From assembly GCA_964017065.1 (NCBI GenBank), contig OZ024790.1, forward strand, positions 4,670,458-4,734,457: a stretch of 64,000 bases of DNA, written 5' to 3'. Below, piece after piece: positions 54,601 through 64,000 of this stretch; position 1 is the stretch's first letter, and every line of letters begins with the position of its first letter. The position numbers and the translations under genes were made by a program. Source of the stretch: Haliclona indistincta. Taxonomy: Eukaryota > Porifera > Demospongiae > Haplosclerida > Chalinidae. Below the pieces are notes generated by a model. That model was not told where the DNA came from. It saw nothing but the letters and a program-made list of their open reading frames with translations, and did not search any database.

Positions 54601-55235
54601 CTAGTTGTGTCGACCTCTCCTCCATNNNNNNNNNNNNNNNNNNNNNNNNNNNNNNNNNNNNNNNNNNNNNNNNNNNNNNNNNNNNNNNNNNNNNNNNNNN
54701 NNNNNNNNNNNNNNNNNNNNNNNNNNNNNNNNNNNNNNNNNNNNNNNNNNNNNNNNNNNNNNNNNNNNNNNNNNNNNNNNNNNNNNNNNNNNNNNNNNNN
54801 NNNNNNNNNNNNNNNNNNNNNNNNNTCTCCATTTCTGTGCTATCACAGCATTCTTGCACATCAAGTCAACCAGATTAGTATGCAACTTACTGCACTTTAG
54901 TCTCAAGATCACTATAAAATGACATTTTCTCCATTTCTGTGCTATCACAGCATTCTTACACATCAAGTCAACCAGATTAGTATGCAACTTACTGCACTTT
55001 AGTCTCAAGATCACTATAAAATGACATTTTCTCCATTTCTGTGCTATCACAGCATTCTTGCACATCAAGTCAACCAGATTAGTATGCAACTTACTGCACT
55101 TTAGTCTCAAGATCACTATAAAATGACATTTTCTCCATTTCTGTGCTATCACAGCATTCTTACACATCGAGTCTACCAGATTAGTATGCAACTTACTGCA
55201 CTTTAGTCTCAAGATCACTACAAAAATAATGGCAA
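54601..55235. repeat. 102-bp tandem repeat with an assembly gap
   Basis: Units start at 54826, 54928, 55030 and 55132 with TCTCCATTTCTGTGCTATCA, exact period 102. A 200-N gap (54626-54825) breaks the array at its left, where the flank ends CCTCTCCTCCAT. As 102 is a multiple of 3, the minus strand stays open as a 34-residue repeat (CKNAVIAQKWR... type); I do not take this as a gene. Confidence 0.9.
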
Positions 55236-57060
55236 TTTCTCTTAAAAGCACTATTAAACTATTCTTACAGACAAGCTACACTTGATCAGCACTTTGCTAC
55301 CAGATTGTAAGGTCACTGGAAGAATTTTGCAACCGTTTATTTGTTATTAGCTCAGGACTATTTCAGTGGATGGTATACGATTCAACCATTGTATTACAAT
55401 TAGACCATGATTGTATGTTACGCACTTCTAGTGTGTTCATTGTTATAATAAAACTACTGTGATACAAAAATTAATATTATAATAAAACTACTGTGATACA
55501 AAAATTAATAAATACTTGTTTTGTGACTGGGACTACTAACTACTTAGTTTATGTAGTAAATTAGTTATATCTTCTAGTTACGACTTGCCAGACCATCACT
55601 TTTTCAGTTGCACCTGTGGACGTAACACCATCAAATCAAGCAGCACGTTGTCACTCTTTATGACAAACCTGATGTTCATTCTCCTAGAACAAAATTGGTG
55701 TTTTATTGTCCTCTTTCTGATTTCACAAAATTAATAGCCTGAGTGAGAGAGAGAAAGAGAGAGAGAGAAAGTGACTAATTTCGATAACATTAAGACACTT
55801 AAAATCTAAGACTACACACAAAAACAACAGCGAATAAAATGAACCAGAGAGCCTATTATGGCCATAATTATCATTAGAAGATTATGCAAAACAGTTATTA
55901 TACAATGCCTGCATAGCCAGGAATTTACAGAGAGGGCTCTTTTTCGTGTGGTGCAGAGCGCTGCTGAAATTTTGTCTTATTAAAAATCATGATGGCCATG
56001 TCAATTGATTTTTTACGATAATTCTCGTGAACAGTCGCATATGACTACCTAAATGCTGCCTAAATGTGCCTTTTTCACTGCAATTCTTCCGAGAAAACAA
56101 GCTGCTTCAATTTTGGCTAAGAAAGTGGACCCTTTTGCTATGAAAAGTGTTCTTTTTTGCTAAGGAAAGTGGACCTTTCAGGAGACTGAGCGGTTACCCC
56201 TTTGAGTTACGTGTTTTGTTAAGAGGAAGACACCAAAAGTTTTTGCTCGAATATTTTTCTACCCATTCTGTTGCATTAATTCTCCTAAATTAATTATCAA
56301 GCATCAGTAGTCTAATTTTAACTATTGTGCAACAGAGGCTGCTAGCCATGCACGTGTGTGCCTGTTGGTACTACAGTATGTAGGTAAAGTGCTTGGTATT
56401 TTTGTACAAGACAAATTTCTTTTCAGTTTGTGATTACAAGTGTGCTGTTCATGCAGGTAGCCTTGGATGCGGATGCGTTAACAAGACAAGCCTGAAAAAA
56501 ATTCACTGTCAATTGAAGCAGCTGAATGCGTACTAGCTGTAGCTACCAGGGGCGGTCTAGACTCTCATTTACAGGAAAATCTACAATCTGACCATCTCTA
56601 CCCGACTCACCAGTTCTGCTCAGAGATCATGTGCAGGTACTCAGGACCTTCAACTAATAAACAAGCTATCACATTTAGCCGGTTGTAGCTGAGATTCCTC
56701 CTCGTTACAACGCCTTTTCATTGTCACACAGTAGTTTAAAAGGCTCAGGTCCACTTGGCTCGTAGTAGAATAGAATGCTAGACAGCAGTACTAACTCATC
56801 TTCAGTGGATTTCAATCGCCTTTAGGTTCCTATAAACAGCAGCCTTCTTTACTAAAGTAGTCCCAGACGAAGATCTGCGTGCTTTTCAAGCTAGTGCTGT
56901 CGGTACGCCATTTGTCTAGTCGATTCCTGCACCAGCCCCACCTTCTCAGTATACTGAACCCGCCCAATGATAGTTACAAACCGAGAACCCTAACACCGCA
57001 CGTGCCGTGAGGGATCCCGTATTTTCTTGCGTATCAATCGGAGAAAAGTTTCCGAACCGG
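55236..57060. other. No recognised gene
   Basis: Contains a (GA)n tract at 55740-55770 and a 43-bp tandem duplication near 55447-55510 (ATTATAATAAAACTACTGTG twice). At 56548 CAGGGGCGGTCTAGAC resembles a hAT terminal repeat, but I see no partner. No domain-bearing frame. Confidence 0.45.
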
Positions 57061-57064
57061 GTGC

Positions 57065-57312
57065 ACCTTGAACTGAACATTATGGACACGCCCAGTTGAA
57101 TTAGTGGTCAGCACTGAATGGCTTCTGATTGCATAACTATTATACTGCATTGTGATCGCTGTACAGAAAGGCATAATAGCTGCAGTTTGTTGCTGTGTAT
57201 GTTTACTGTACAGGAATTGTGCTATAGTTTGTATAATAGGTGGAGTTTACTGTAGCTAGTCCTGCTGTGTACTATGGAATTCCACCGAGGCATCAGCACC
57301 TTTGGTGCCTAG
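57065..57312 (-). mobile_element. Family-A repeat (short copy)
   Basis: Reverse orientation: ends TCCACCGAGGCATCAGCACC then TTTGGTGCCTAG at 57281-57312, with the GGGCGTGTC-type block at the other side (57070-57095). Same layout as 6226-6415. Confidence 0.7.
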
Positions 57313-57985
57313 TTCATTCTGTCAGTCTGTCGCAACGATTTCTCGTCGCTCGCTGAAAACTAATCGCTGAAACAAGCAACACGGGTAGAAATCGATACTT
57401 GCTCGGATTTGTATTTTCAGAAGTTTGATTTTAAAGCTTAGTGCGTAAGTTACCGTGTGAATTGCTCTCGGTTGGTTCGGTTTTGTAGCGCACGTAGAAA
57501 GTTAAGCTCTGAAACTAGCAATGCAAGTAGAACACGGTATTATCTCGCTTTTGAACTTGTGAAAACTTTATATGAAGCTTAGTTTGTGAGTTATGGCGCT
57601 ATTTGCTCACTTTGTCTACCATTGCTGGCGATCTGGACTTCTCCAAAGGCAAAGCTGTCCACAGTTGACTGCCTAGAAGCTGATAGGTTATAATTATTAC
57701 TACAGGATAGCAGCGCAGGTCCAGATAAATTGTGTAAGCAAGCTATGGCTCGTGGTATGCGTGTGCTATGCTAAATACTGTAGACACGCCCAGTTGAATT
57801 GTGGTTAGCACTTATTGGCTTCTGATTGCATTACTAAAGCACTAAAGCACTGCATTGTGATTGCTGTACAGAAATCCTGTATAAATGCATCTGCAGTTGC
57901 TGTGTTTGTGGAATGGTGGATAGTTGTGTTTGTGGATAATGTGTCATTCCACCGAGGCATCTGCACCTTAGGTGCTTCATTATTA
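57313..57985 (-). mobile_element. Family-A repeat (long copy)
   Basis: Reverse-orientation body with GAGTTATGGCGCTATTTGCT, CTGGCGATCTGGACTTCTCC and the terminus CCACCGAGGCATCTGCACCT. It is the fullest example of the internal body in this orientation. Confidence 0.75.
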
Positions 57986-58049
57986 TATCATTCTCTCACT
58001 TTGCTCACTACTATCCTGTAATGCTGTAAAGCCAGAAATAATAATAATA

Positions 58050-58453
58050 ATAACTGGGCGTGCCTATCCATTGAATGGCAGTAGCCTGCAGGGTTCCGGT
58101 TACAAGTAGCTTCCTCGCGCAGTTTCTACAGATCTGCGCTGCCATCATGTAGTATAAATTTAACCTACAAGCTACTAGGCAGTCTGCTGTGAGTAGTTTT
58201 GTTTTCTGAGAAGTCCTGATCGTCAGCAAAGCCATCTAGGTGAGCAAACCACGCCATAACTCTAGAACAAAGCTTTGCATCGAACTTTCGCTAATACACA
58301 ACCGAGATAATATCGAGTTATACCTGTATTGCAAGTTTCAGAGCTCACCGTTCAGCGTGCGCCGCAAAAATGGTGTAACAGACAGACTGAATGAATGAAC
58401 GACAGACAACGCGATTACAGTATGCCTCGTGGCTCCGCCCACCGAGGCATAAT
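58050..58453 (+). mobile_element. Family-A repeat with the CCGCCCACCGAGGCATAAT end
   Basis: Plus orientation; the body ends in GTGTAACAGACAGACTGAAT, a short tandem tract and ATGCCTCGTGGCTCCGCCCA. With the previous copy it makes a tail-to-tail pair. Confidence 0.75.
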
Positions 58454-58567
58454 GACTGGGGATAGACTAAGTTCACCCAACCTGAGGTGCGGATGTGTGA
58501 CGTCACGGGCAGGAAGCACGTGACATGCCCGCGCATGTGTATTATAATAGAATATCACTATAAAGTA

Positions 58568-59530
58568 GGGTCCGCAATGAAAAAAACGAGTGTCACAGAT
58601 TCAGCGGGATTGCGTCTCAACGTGTAGAGTGGGTTGACCCGAACATAGAACAGGTAAATAGAGAAGCGCCAAGTCCTTCCTTTTTGCAAGAAAAACAAAA
58701 ACACTTAGAATTGCGTGGGTGGAGCTAGCCACGCAAGTAAAATGCTTTTTATTTGAACAATATTCAACGCCGAAGCTTAATGATGTTGGTAAAGACGCTC
58801 AGGATCATGCTTTCAAGAATTCCGTGGTCTTCGACGTCGCAGCGTCCTTCGTGTGTTGTTTCCAGGTCATAATTTGAAAAGAGGCGGGGCTCCAGAGACG
58901 TCGAAGAATACTCTTTGGGCTCGAGTGCTTTTGTACATTGTGCTGCAGCAACCCTATTGCAGATTTAACTAAGTTAGGTGACAATGTATCTACATAGCAA
59001 GTTTTATGATGTTTATGCATTTCCTTCCATCTGGCTCAAAAATTTTAAACATTTTTTGAGCCAGATGGAAGGAAGTATGTGAAGTTTATAACATTTGCTG
59101 TGCAGGTACATTGTCACCTAACTTAGTTAAATCTGCAATAAGGTTGCTGCAGCACAATGTACAAAAGCGCTCGAGCCCAAAGAGTAATTTTTCGTGGTCT
59201 CTGGAGCCCCGCCTCTTTTCAAATTATGACCTGGAAACAACACACGAAGGACGCTGCGACGTCGAAGACCTCGGAATTCTTGAAAGCATGATCCTGAGCG
59301 TCTTTACCAACATCAATAAGCTTCAGCGTTGAATGTTGTTCGAATAAAAAGCATTTTACTTGCGATTGGCTAACTCCGCCCACGCTATTCTAAGTGTTTT
59401 TGTTTTTCCTGCAAAAAGGAAAGACTTGGCGCTTCTCTCTTTACCTGTTCTATGTTCAGGTCAACCCACTCTACACGCTGAGACGCAATCCCGCTGAATC
59501 TGTGACAGTCGATTTTTTCATTGCGGACCC
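58568..59530. repeat. 963-bp near-complete palindrome flanked by TA
   Basis: The ends are GGGTCCGCAATGAAAAAA and TTTTTTCATTGCGGACCC, with TA on each side. The two halves are complementary almost throughout (e.g. CAGATTCAGCGGGATTGCGT and its complement; TTGAGCCAGATGGAAGGAA at the centre) with about a 14-base loop near 59042-59055. TA flanks and the terminal repeats suggest a Tc1/mariner-mobilised foldback MITE. Frames in both arms mirror each other and are not genes. Confidence 0.9.
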
Positions 59531-59566
59531 TATATAAAGCCTAGTTCCAATGTCAAGTTGGCAACA

Positions 59567-59641
59567 GGTCTCGGTGGCTCAATGGGTAGGTGTTGTGCAT
59601 AGCAGCATGGTGTGCTAGGGTTCAATCCCTGGTACAGACTA
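59567..59641 (+). repeat. tRNA-like (SINE head) unit
   Basis: GTCTCGGTGGCTCAATGGGT carries an A box (TGGCTCAATGGG) and GGGTTCAATCCCTGG a B box with a paired T stem; GTCT and AGAC can close an acceptor-like stem. The D and anticodon arms are weak and a T-run follows at 59643. A tRNA-derived SINE head is likelier than a functional tRNA. Confidence 0.55.
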
Positions 59642-59737
59642 CTTTTTTTGGTTCTTTTTTTTTTCACAAAAAAAACTGTTAGGCAGAGGCTAGCGCTCTT
59701 ACCGCGGGTCAGTAGCGCTGTTAGCTCCGTAGGACGA

Positions 59738-59880
59738 CCCTCCCGACGATCCTTAGTTAGTTAGGAAGACACTCCCGACGATCCTTAGTTAGGAAGACCC
59801 TCTCGACGATCCTTAGTTAGGAAGACCCTCTCGACGATCCTTAGTTAGTTAGGAAGACCCTCCTGGCTTTTCGCAGTTAG
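59738..59880. repeat. Tandem repeat after the tRNA-like unit
   Basis: ACGATCCTTAGTTAGGAAGA units recur four to five times with CCCTCCC or CCCTCTCG linkers and an optional extra TTAG. Confidence 0.8.
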
Positions 59881-60019
59881 GCGAAGTGTTTTAAGGTCTT
59901 GGGTTTAGGATTTAGTTTTGTTTAGCACGTGAATACCATAGCAACGAGCGTGACGTAACACATCCGCACTTCAGATTGGTGAACTTAGTCCATCCCATAA
60001 TGACTGACACCACGATTAC

Positions 60020-60055
60020 TGTATGCCTCGTGGCTCCGCCCACACCGAGGCATAA
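60020..60055 (+). mobile_element. Family-A terminus at a duplication breakpoint
   Basis: TGTATGCCTCGTGGCTCCGC then CCACACCGAGGCATAA, after which copy 2 of the 1.05 kb duplication begins at once. Confidence 0.75.
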
Positions 60056-61119
60056 ACATGTACACAATGTGCAGCACTGCTCAGTGCAATAGCAGTTAGT
60101 CTGCAAATACTCAGTGTAATTGTGACAAATTCATACCACGCTGCAATTACAAATTGTGGTAAATTTTTACAGTTGTGTATTAATTATGAGAAAGTGAATA
60201 AACAAGTTATACAATACACATAATGTTGAATAATGTACCAGGCAGACATGCAATGAAATAAACAATAATAAATGCAGTTATTTCACTGAGACATAGCAAT
60301 GATAGTAGACTGTCAGGCATGTCGGCCAGACTGTTATTAAGAGCATGTCATCTATAAGACCCACCAAGCCCAAAGTCTTCTCAGGAATGAAGTCAATTGG
60401 TTCAATATAGTAAGCAATTGGGATGACAATGCAGAGGTATAAGAGAATACGGTGCAGGACTGGTACTGATGTGTCAGCAAAAATAGTGTGCCAGATGCAA
60501 AATTGAAGAAAAATACATGTTTATGTGTAGTTGAGGAAACTCTTCAAGTGATAAAGAATCTGGAAAGAGAGAAAGAAATAGAGATATTTAAACATACTAG
60601 CAAGTCAGTTGTACAGCTACCAGGCATGTCAGGTAGTGAGCAATATATCATGTTGAAGGCCTATACCTTTTGAATAATATTATATTTTCCTTGATAGCAC
60701 CGGCATAATAATATCGTCAACAACACCAAGGCCTTTGTGAAACAACCCATGGCTGGCTGATGTCCACCTCGTGAAAGTCTATGAAGCTAAGGAAAGAAGA
60801 GACAGTGGAATGCAAGCAACCATAGGTTCATCATGTATGAACTCACCGTTAGCTGCATATAGAAAAAAAGGTGAGAGATGCGGAAAGCAGGCAGCTCACT
60901 AGCTCTTCATGAAGTCCCAGACGTTGGGAGCAAGCTACACATCAAAATTTTTATTGTATTTACTGAAGCAGAAAAAAATACATGTAGATGAAAGACCATA
61001 TACAATAGAGGAGTATCAGCTTACAAGGCATAATACTAATAAATCTGTTCTTGCCCTTGTTGGCTTCTTTAGTAGCACTAGCGAATCTATGAGGCTCAGT
61101 ACGATCAATAGCTAACCGC

Positions 61120-61120
<1 letters not shown>
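60054..61120 (-). repeat. Segmental duplication, copy 2 (DUF1232 segment)
   Basis: Collinear with 52607-53655. Differences are scattered substitutions and a few short indels (e.g. an extra ATATAGAAAAAA stretch near 60857). Confidence 0.85.
60273..60483 (-). CDS. DUF1232/RNF170-like membrane exon, copy 2
   Basis: Same exon as 52833-53045 and fully open: VLHRILLYLCIVIPIAYYIE, PIDFIPEKTLGLVGLIDDML, then the last hydrophobic helix and VSVK-stop. Here the residue after PID is the family-typical F (PIDFIPE), so copy 2 is closer to the DUF1232 consensus than copy 1 (PIDCIPE). Confidence 0.6.
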
Positions 61121-61170
<50 letters not shown>

Positions 61171-61235
61171 AGGGAGGGAGGGAGGGAGGGAGGGAGGGAG
61201 GGAGGGAGGGAGGGAAGGAGAGAGAGAGAGAGGAG
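61121..61235. repeat. Purine simple repeat, copy 2
   Basis: (GA)n followed by (GGGA)n, the short counterpart of 53655-54252 at the same position next to the duplicated segment. Confidence 0.95.
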
Positions 61236-61554
61236 AGAGTTGGAGAAATAAGGAGGGTGGGAAGTGGGAGAAATTCATAAAATGTGATGTGTATTGAATC
61301 TCTAAATTTGCCCATTGGGTTGGGGAGTGGGATAAATCTCTCTAAATCTGCCCATAACAAGTTTATAACAAGCAATAAAACATCAAATCAAATATCAATG
61401 AACAGCAATCACCATGACAATAGCAAGGAATGCACCATTATACACGTATGGAAGAACTATACAGCTAATTTAAAACAGGTTAGCGCTTTTCTTGTCTGCT
61501 TTTGAGACCATTAATTTATCAGCAGAGTCTCGGTTCACTATTTTTAAATACATA

Positions 61555-61670
61555 TAATCACACTAGTACTGTATACCACATCCATCACACTAGTACTGTA
61601 TACAACATCCATCACACTAGTACTGTATACAGCATCCATCACACTAGTACTGTATACAACATCCATCACA
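61555..61670. repeat. 27-bp tandem repeat
   Basis: ATCACACTAGTACTGTATAC followed by (A/C)(A/C)CATCC recurs four times. Confidence 0.9.
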
Positions 61671-61739
61671 ACCACTACCACATCTACAGTCACCACAACA
61701 GCAATCAGTGTGACCAAAATTAATTCATGAATGCTTAAC

Positions 61740-63640
61740 AATGTGAATCTACGAAAGTGGGGTATGACATATTATATTACGTTGACAGCTGTTATGTTAG
61801 ATAATAAACAACTAGCTATTGAGCAACAAATAGCTACTGAAAAAAGTTGGTAATACATCAAGCATTAAAAAAATAATGAAGGATAAGAAGAATACTAATA
61901 ATACCATTCTGTAACATAATTGTTGATAACGTATGTTATTGACAAAGTATGATTATTATGCAAAGTTTAAAATGAAACATTGTGTGTCAAGAAACAAGGC
62001 AAACGAGTAAAGTTAAATAGAGAGGAAACAAAAATAAATAATAATATAATAAGAAAAGGAAAGTTTAAAATAATTATAGTGAGATACATGGAGACAAACA
62101 ATAAAACAAACTGCAAACTTGCAAAAACTATCATCCGTGTCACTGTACATTAAAGAAATACCAAATATACATCAAACTGTGGGAGCGTTATTCTGATCAA
62201 AAATAAGCTAATTAATTAAGGTGTACATTACAATTAATTCTGAATAAAAAATAAAAAGGGTAGAAACGTTGAAAGTAAAATTCTTTTTTTTCATTAATAT
62301 TGATAAAGATTGGCGACAGCAGATAAAGATGACATTTGCGAGGAAGAAGAACAAATTTGGGTCATTTCATTGGTTGTTAGATCAACAATCAAAATGATGA
62401 GGCTCTCAATATCTAACTGAGGCAGAGTGTATTAGTATCATCATTGATAACTCTCATTCAATCTGTAATTAGCACTTGTCAAGCTCCGAGTAGATTATTG
62501 TACTAGCATTGTAAGTACTCAAATTTCGGCCATTATGAATTGTTGAACATGATCCATTTTCAATACTAGAACAGCATTAAAAGTGGAGCTGGACGAAAAT
62601 AATTATTAATTGCATTAACATGTGAGACTGAAGTTAGACACAGGTGGACGACAATGGGAAAAATTTGATGCTACAGTCGACACCTTCAATGGAGATCCTC
62701 TTCCTTGAGGTAAAGATGTGCAGCTACCATTTGTTTGTATGAAGGTAGTACAAGATGGCTGAGTATTGATAATTGTAAGAGTCTTGCAGCTAAGATTGAT
62801 CAGCTCTTGATAACCGTTGGATACCATTTGTTGCTAAACGCTTGCTGTGACAGACACTCACTGGATCATAGTGTGCAAGTATGCGAACAGTGATTGACAC
62901 TCGTCAACTTGAATCTTAAGCCACTTGTCATACATTCCTTTATTATGCTGTCAGGTAACAAGCTTTTCTTTAATTGTTATAATGAAACAATAATGGAAAG
63001 AAATTTATATTTAGAAATTACACAGGGATTATAATAAACCAATAATGAATGGCTACAATCGTTCATAACCACTTATAAAAGAATTGAAACAGAATAGAGA
63101 TAGTCGTGAATGATATCATAAATTGCACTAATGAGAATGATTGTTACCGGAATCTATATACAACAGAAAATAATTATCGATAATGAAAGTAAATCATAAA
63201 AGAGTAGATGCTATTCTGAGGAATCAAAGAAATGAACACCACAATAAAAAAAATAAGAATTGTAACACCATGAATAACAAAAGGCTGTAGCCTAATACTC
63301 GTACAAAAATTACTTAATTATAAGCTCTTTACAATCTGCTCATTAAAGCTGATTTACAACACTAAAGAGAAGCTTGTGCTAAACAGTGGCTTGTATTACA
63401 TCAACTACATCATGACACAAAACATGTTGGATTAATTCATGTATTATTGTGATGAAGATGCACAGGCCAAGTCAGACAAGTAGCACCACATTTCAACATA
63501 GTCATGCTTACTTCTAGTAATACTAATAATAATTACTTATTCTATTACTAATGTTAGAACTGGTCGACTGGTAAGTCCCACACACACACACATACCAGCA
63601 CCGGACGAGTATGACAGAGCTTTCAAGTGCTACCTGAATA
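61740..63640. other. No recognised gene
   Basis: Very A+T-rich. A minus frame at 62615-62827 (VSNGYQELINLSCKTLTIIN, cysteine/serine-rich) is the only one with protein-like composition, and I cannot assign it. Confidence 0.4.
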
Positions 63641-63712
63641 GTTTAGCCTATGTTAGACAATGGTAAGAGCACAAAATTTCCTCTTAATGTTAGGATACAA
63701 TTCCTGCCTCGA
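63641..63712 (+). repeat. Degenerate tRNA-like unit
   Basis: GTTAGACAATGGTAAGAGC resembles an A box and GGATACAATTCC a degraded B box at tRNA-like spacing. Probably an old SINE. Confidence 0.35.
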
Positions 63713-64000
63713 CCAGAAAATGATAATAGACTAGTTATTGTTAATAAAATTAAACTAAAGCTTCACACAATATTACCAATGGTTGTTGAGAGAAGTATAA
63801 TAATTTATTGAAGCGAGTTATTCTGCGGCAATCAACACAATACATGTAGATTGTGACTACAATCCAAGCCCCTTAAAATTATGTTGCCAGCAGACACAGT
63901 AATTCCAGTTCATATTAAAGGCAAGAAAAGAATGTGACACAAGGACAAAGCCACTATGGATAATTGACCGAACATTATTTTAAACAACCTTAATAATTAT
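63713..64000. other. Right edge, no gene seen
   Basis: A+T-rich sequence with no domain-bearing frame. Confidence 0.35.

Larger units (their letters stand above)
58457..59998. mobile_element. TIR element carrying the palindrome and a tRNA-like unit
   Basis: GGGATAGACTAAGTTCACCC at the left and its near complement GGTGAACTTAGTCCATCCC at the right, continuing through CTGAGGTGCGGATGTGTGAC. Inside sit the 963-bp palindrome (58568-59530), a tRNA-like unit and a tandem array. No transposase. Confidence 0.6.

Noticed and set aside
54590..55251. 216-codon minus frame crossing the N gap
   Set aside because: The frame includes 200 unknown bases and otherwise only a 102-bp tandem repeat; coding status is unsupported.
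56546..56565. CAGGGGCGGTCTAGAC as the end of another hAT element
   Set aside because: No matching inverted end, target duplication or transposase fragment found nearby.
58805..59332. Paired 71- and 73-codon frames with similar residues on opposite strands
   Set aside because: They are the two arms of the 963-bp palindrome read from either side.
59567..59641. Functional tRNA gene
   Set aside because: A and B boxes are present but the D and anticodon arms do not pair well and the unit is embedded in a composite transposon; SINE head preferred.

Overview
The window looks like accessory-rich DNA from a demosponge (an Amphimedon-type genome is my best guess, by inference only). Support comes from A+T-rich intergenic DNA, short GT-AG introns, a large-family ankyrin/GTPase/DEATH gene of the kind common in sponges, and many decayed transposons and small foldback elements. 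There are no bacterial operons, rRNA genes or CRISPR arrays. One 200-base run of N (54626-54825) is an assembly gap inside a tandem repeat.

Layout. 0-11 kb is transposon debris: LINE reverse-transcriptase pieces, a Helitron remnant, a piggyBac-type MITE, several copies of a local repeat family that I call family A, and a partial second copy of ankyrin exons (2.1-3.4 kb). 12-12.7 kb carries two exons of an AMSH/STAMBP-like protein. 13-27 kb is minisatellites, retroelement Gag-like fragments, unassigned exons and a 3.3 kb hAT transposon (23003-26294) with a perfect 8-bp target duplication. 28.7-32.4 kb is a plus-strand gene for a disordered proline-rich protein with an acidic segment. 34.7-37.6 kb is an epoxide-hydrolase-like alpha/beta hydrolase whose nucleophile exon is missing. 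38.1-38.6 kb is an orphan leucine-rich-repeat exon, followed by a SLC35F-type transporter gene (38.8-40.7 kb).

42.9-51.9 kb holds the most substantial gene. It is a minus-strand multi-exon gene for ankyrin repeats, a ROC/COR-like GTPase and a C-terminal DEATH domain; most exon junctions agree in phase. A 151-bp-arm palindrome starts 11 bases past its stop codon. 52.6-61.1 kb contains two copies of a ~1.05 kb segment with a DUF1232/RNF170-like exon, a purine-rich simple repeat, the gapped 102-bp tandem array, and a stack of nested elements that includes a 963-bp almost complete palindrome. 61.7-64 kb has no gene I can recognise.

How the parts relate. The host-like genes (AMSH-like, PPxY protein, hydrolase, transporter, DUF1232 protein, ANK-GTPase-DEATH) do not form an obvious pathway. 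The DEATH-domain gene is most likely an intracellular signalling or immune protein. Transposons have reshaped the region: they lie where hydrolase exons are missing, sit in introns as large hairpins, and mark duplication breakpoints. Host exons were called by conserved motifs plus splice-site and phase agreement, so outer exons and start codons are mostly unresolved.
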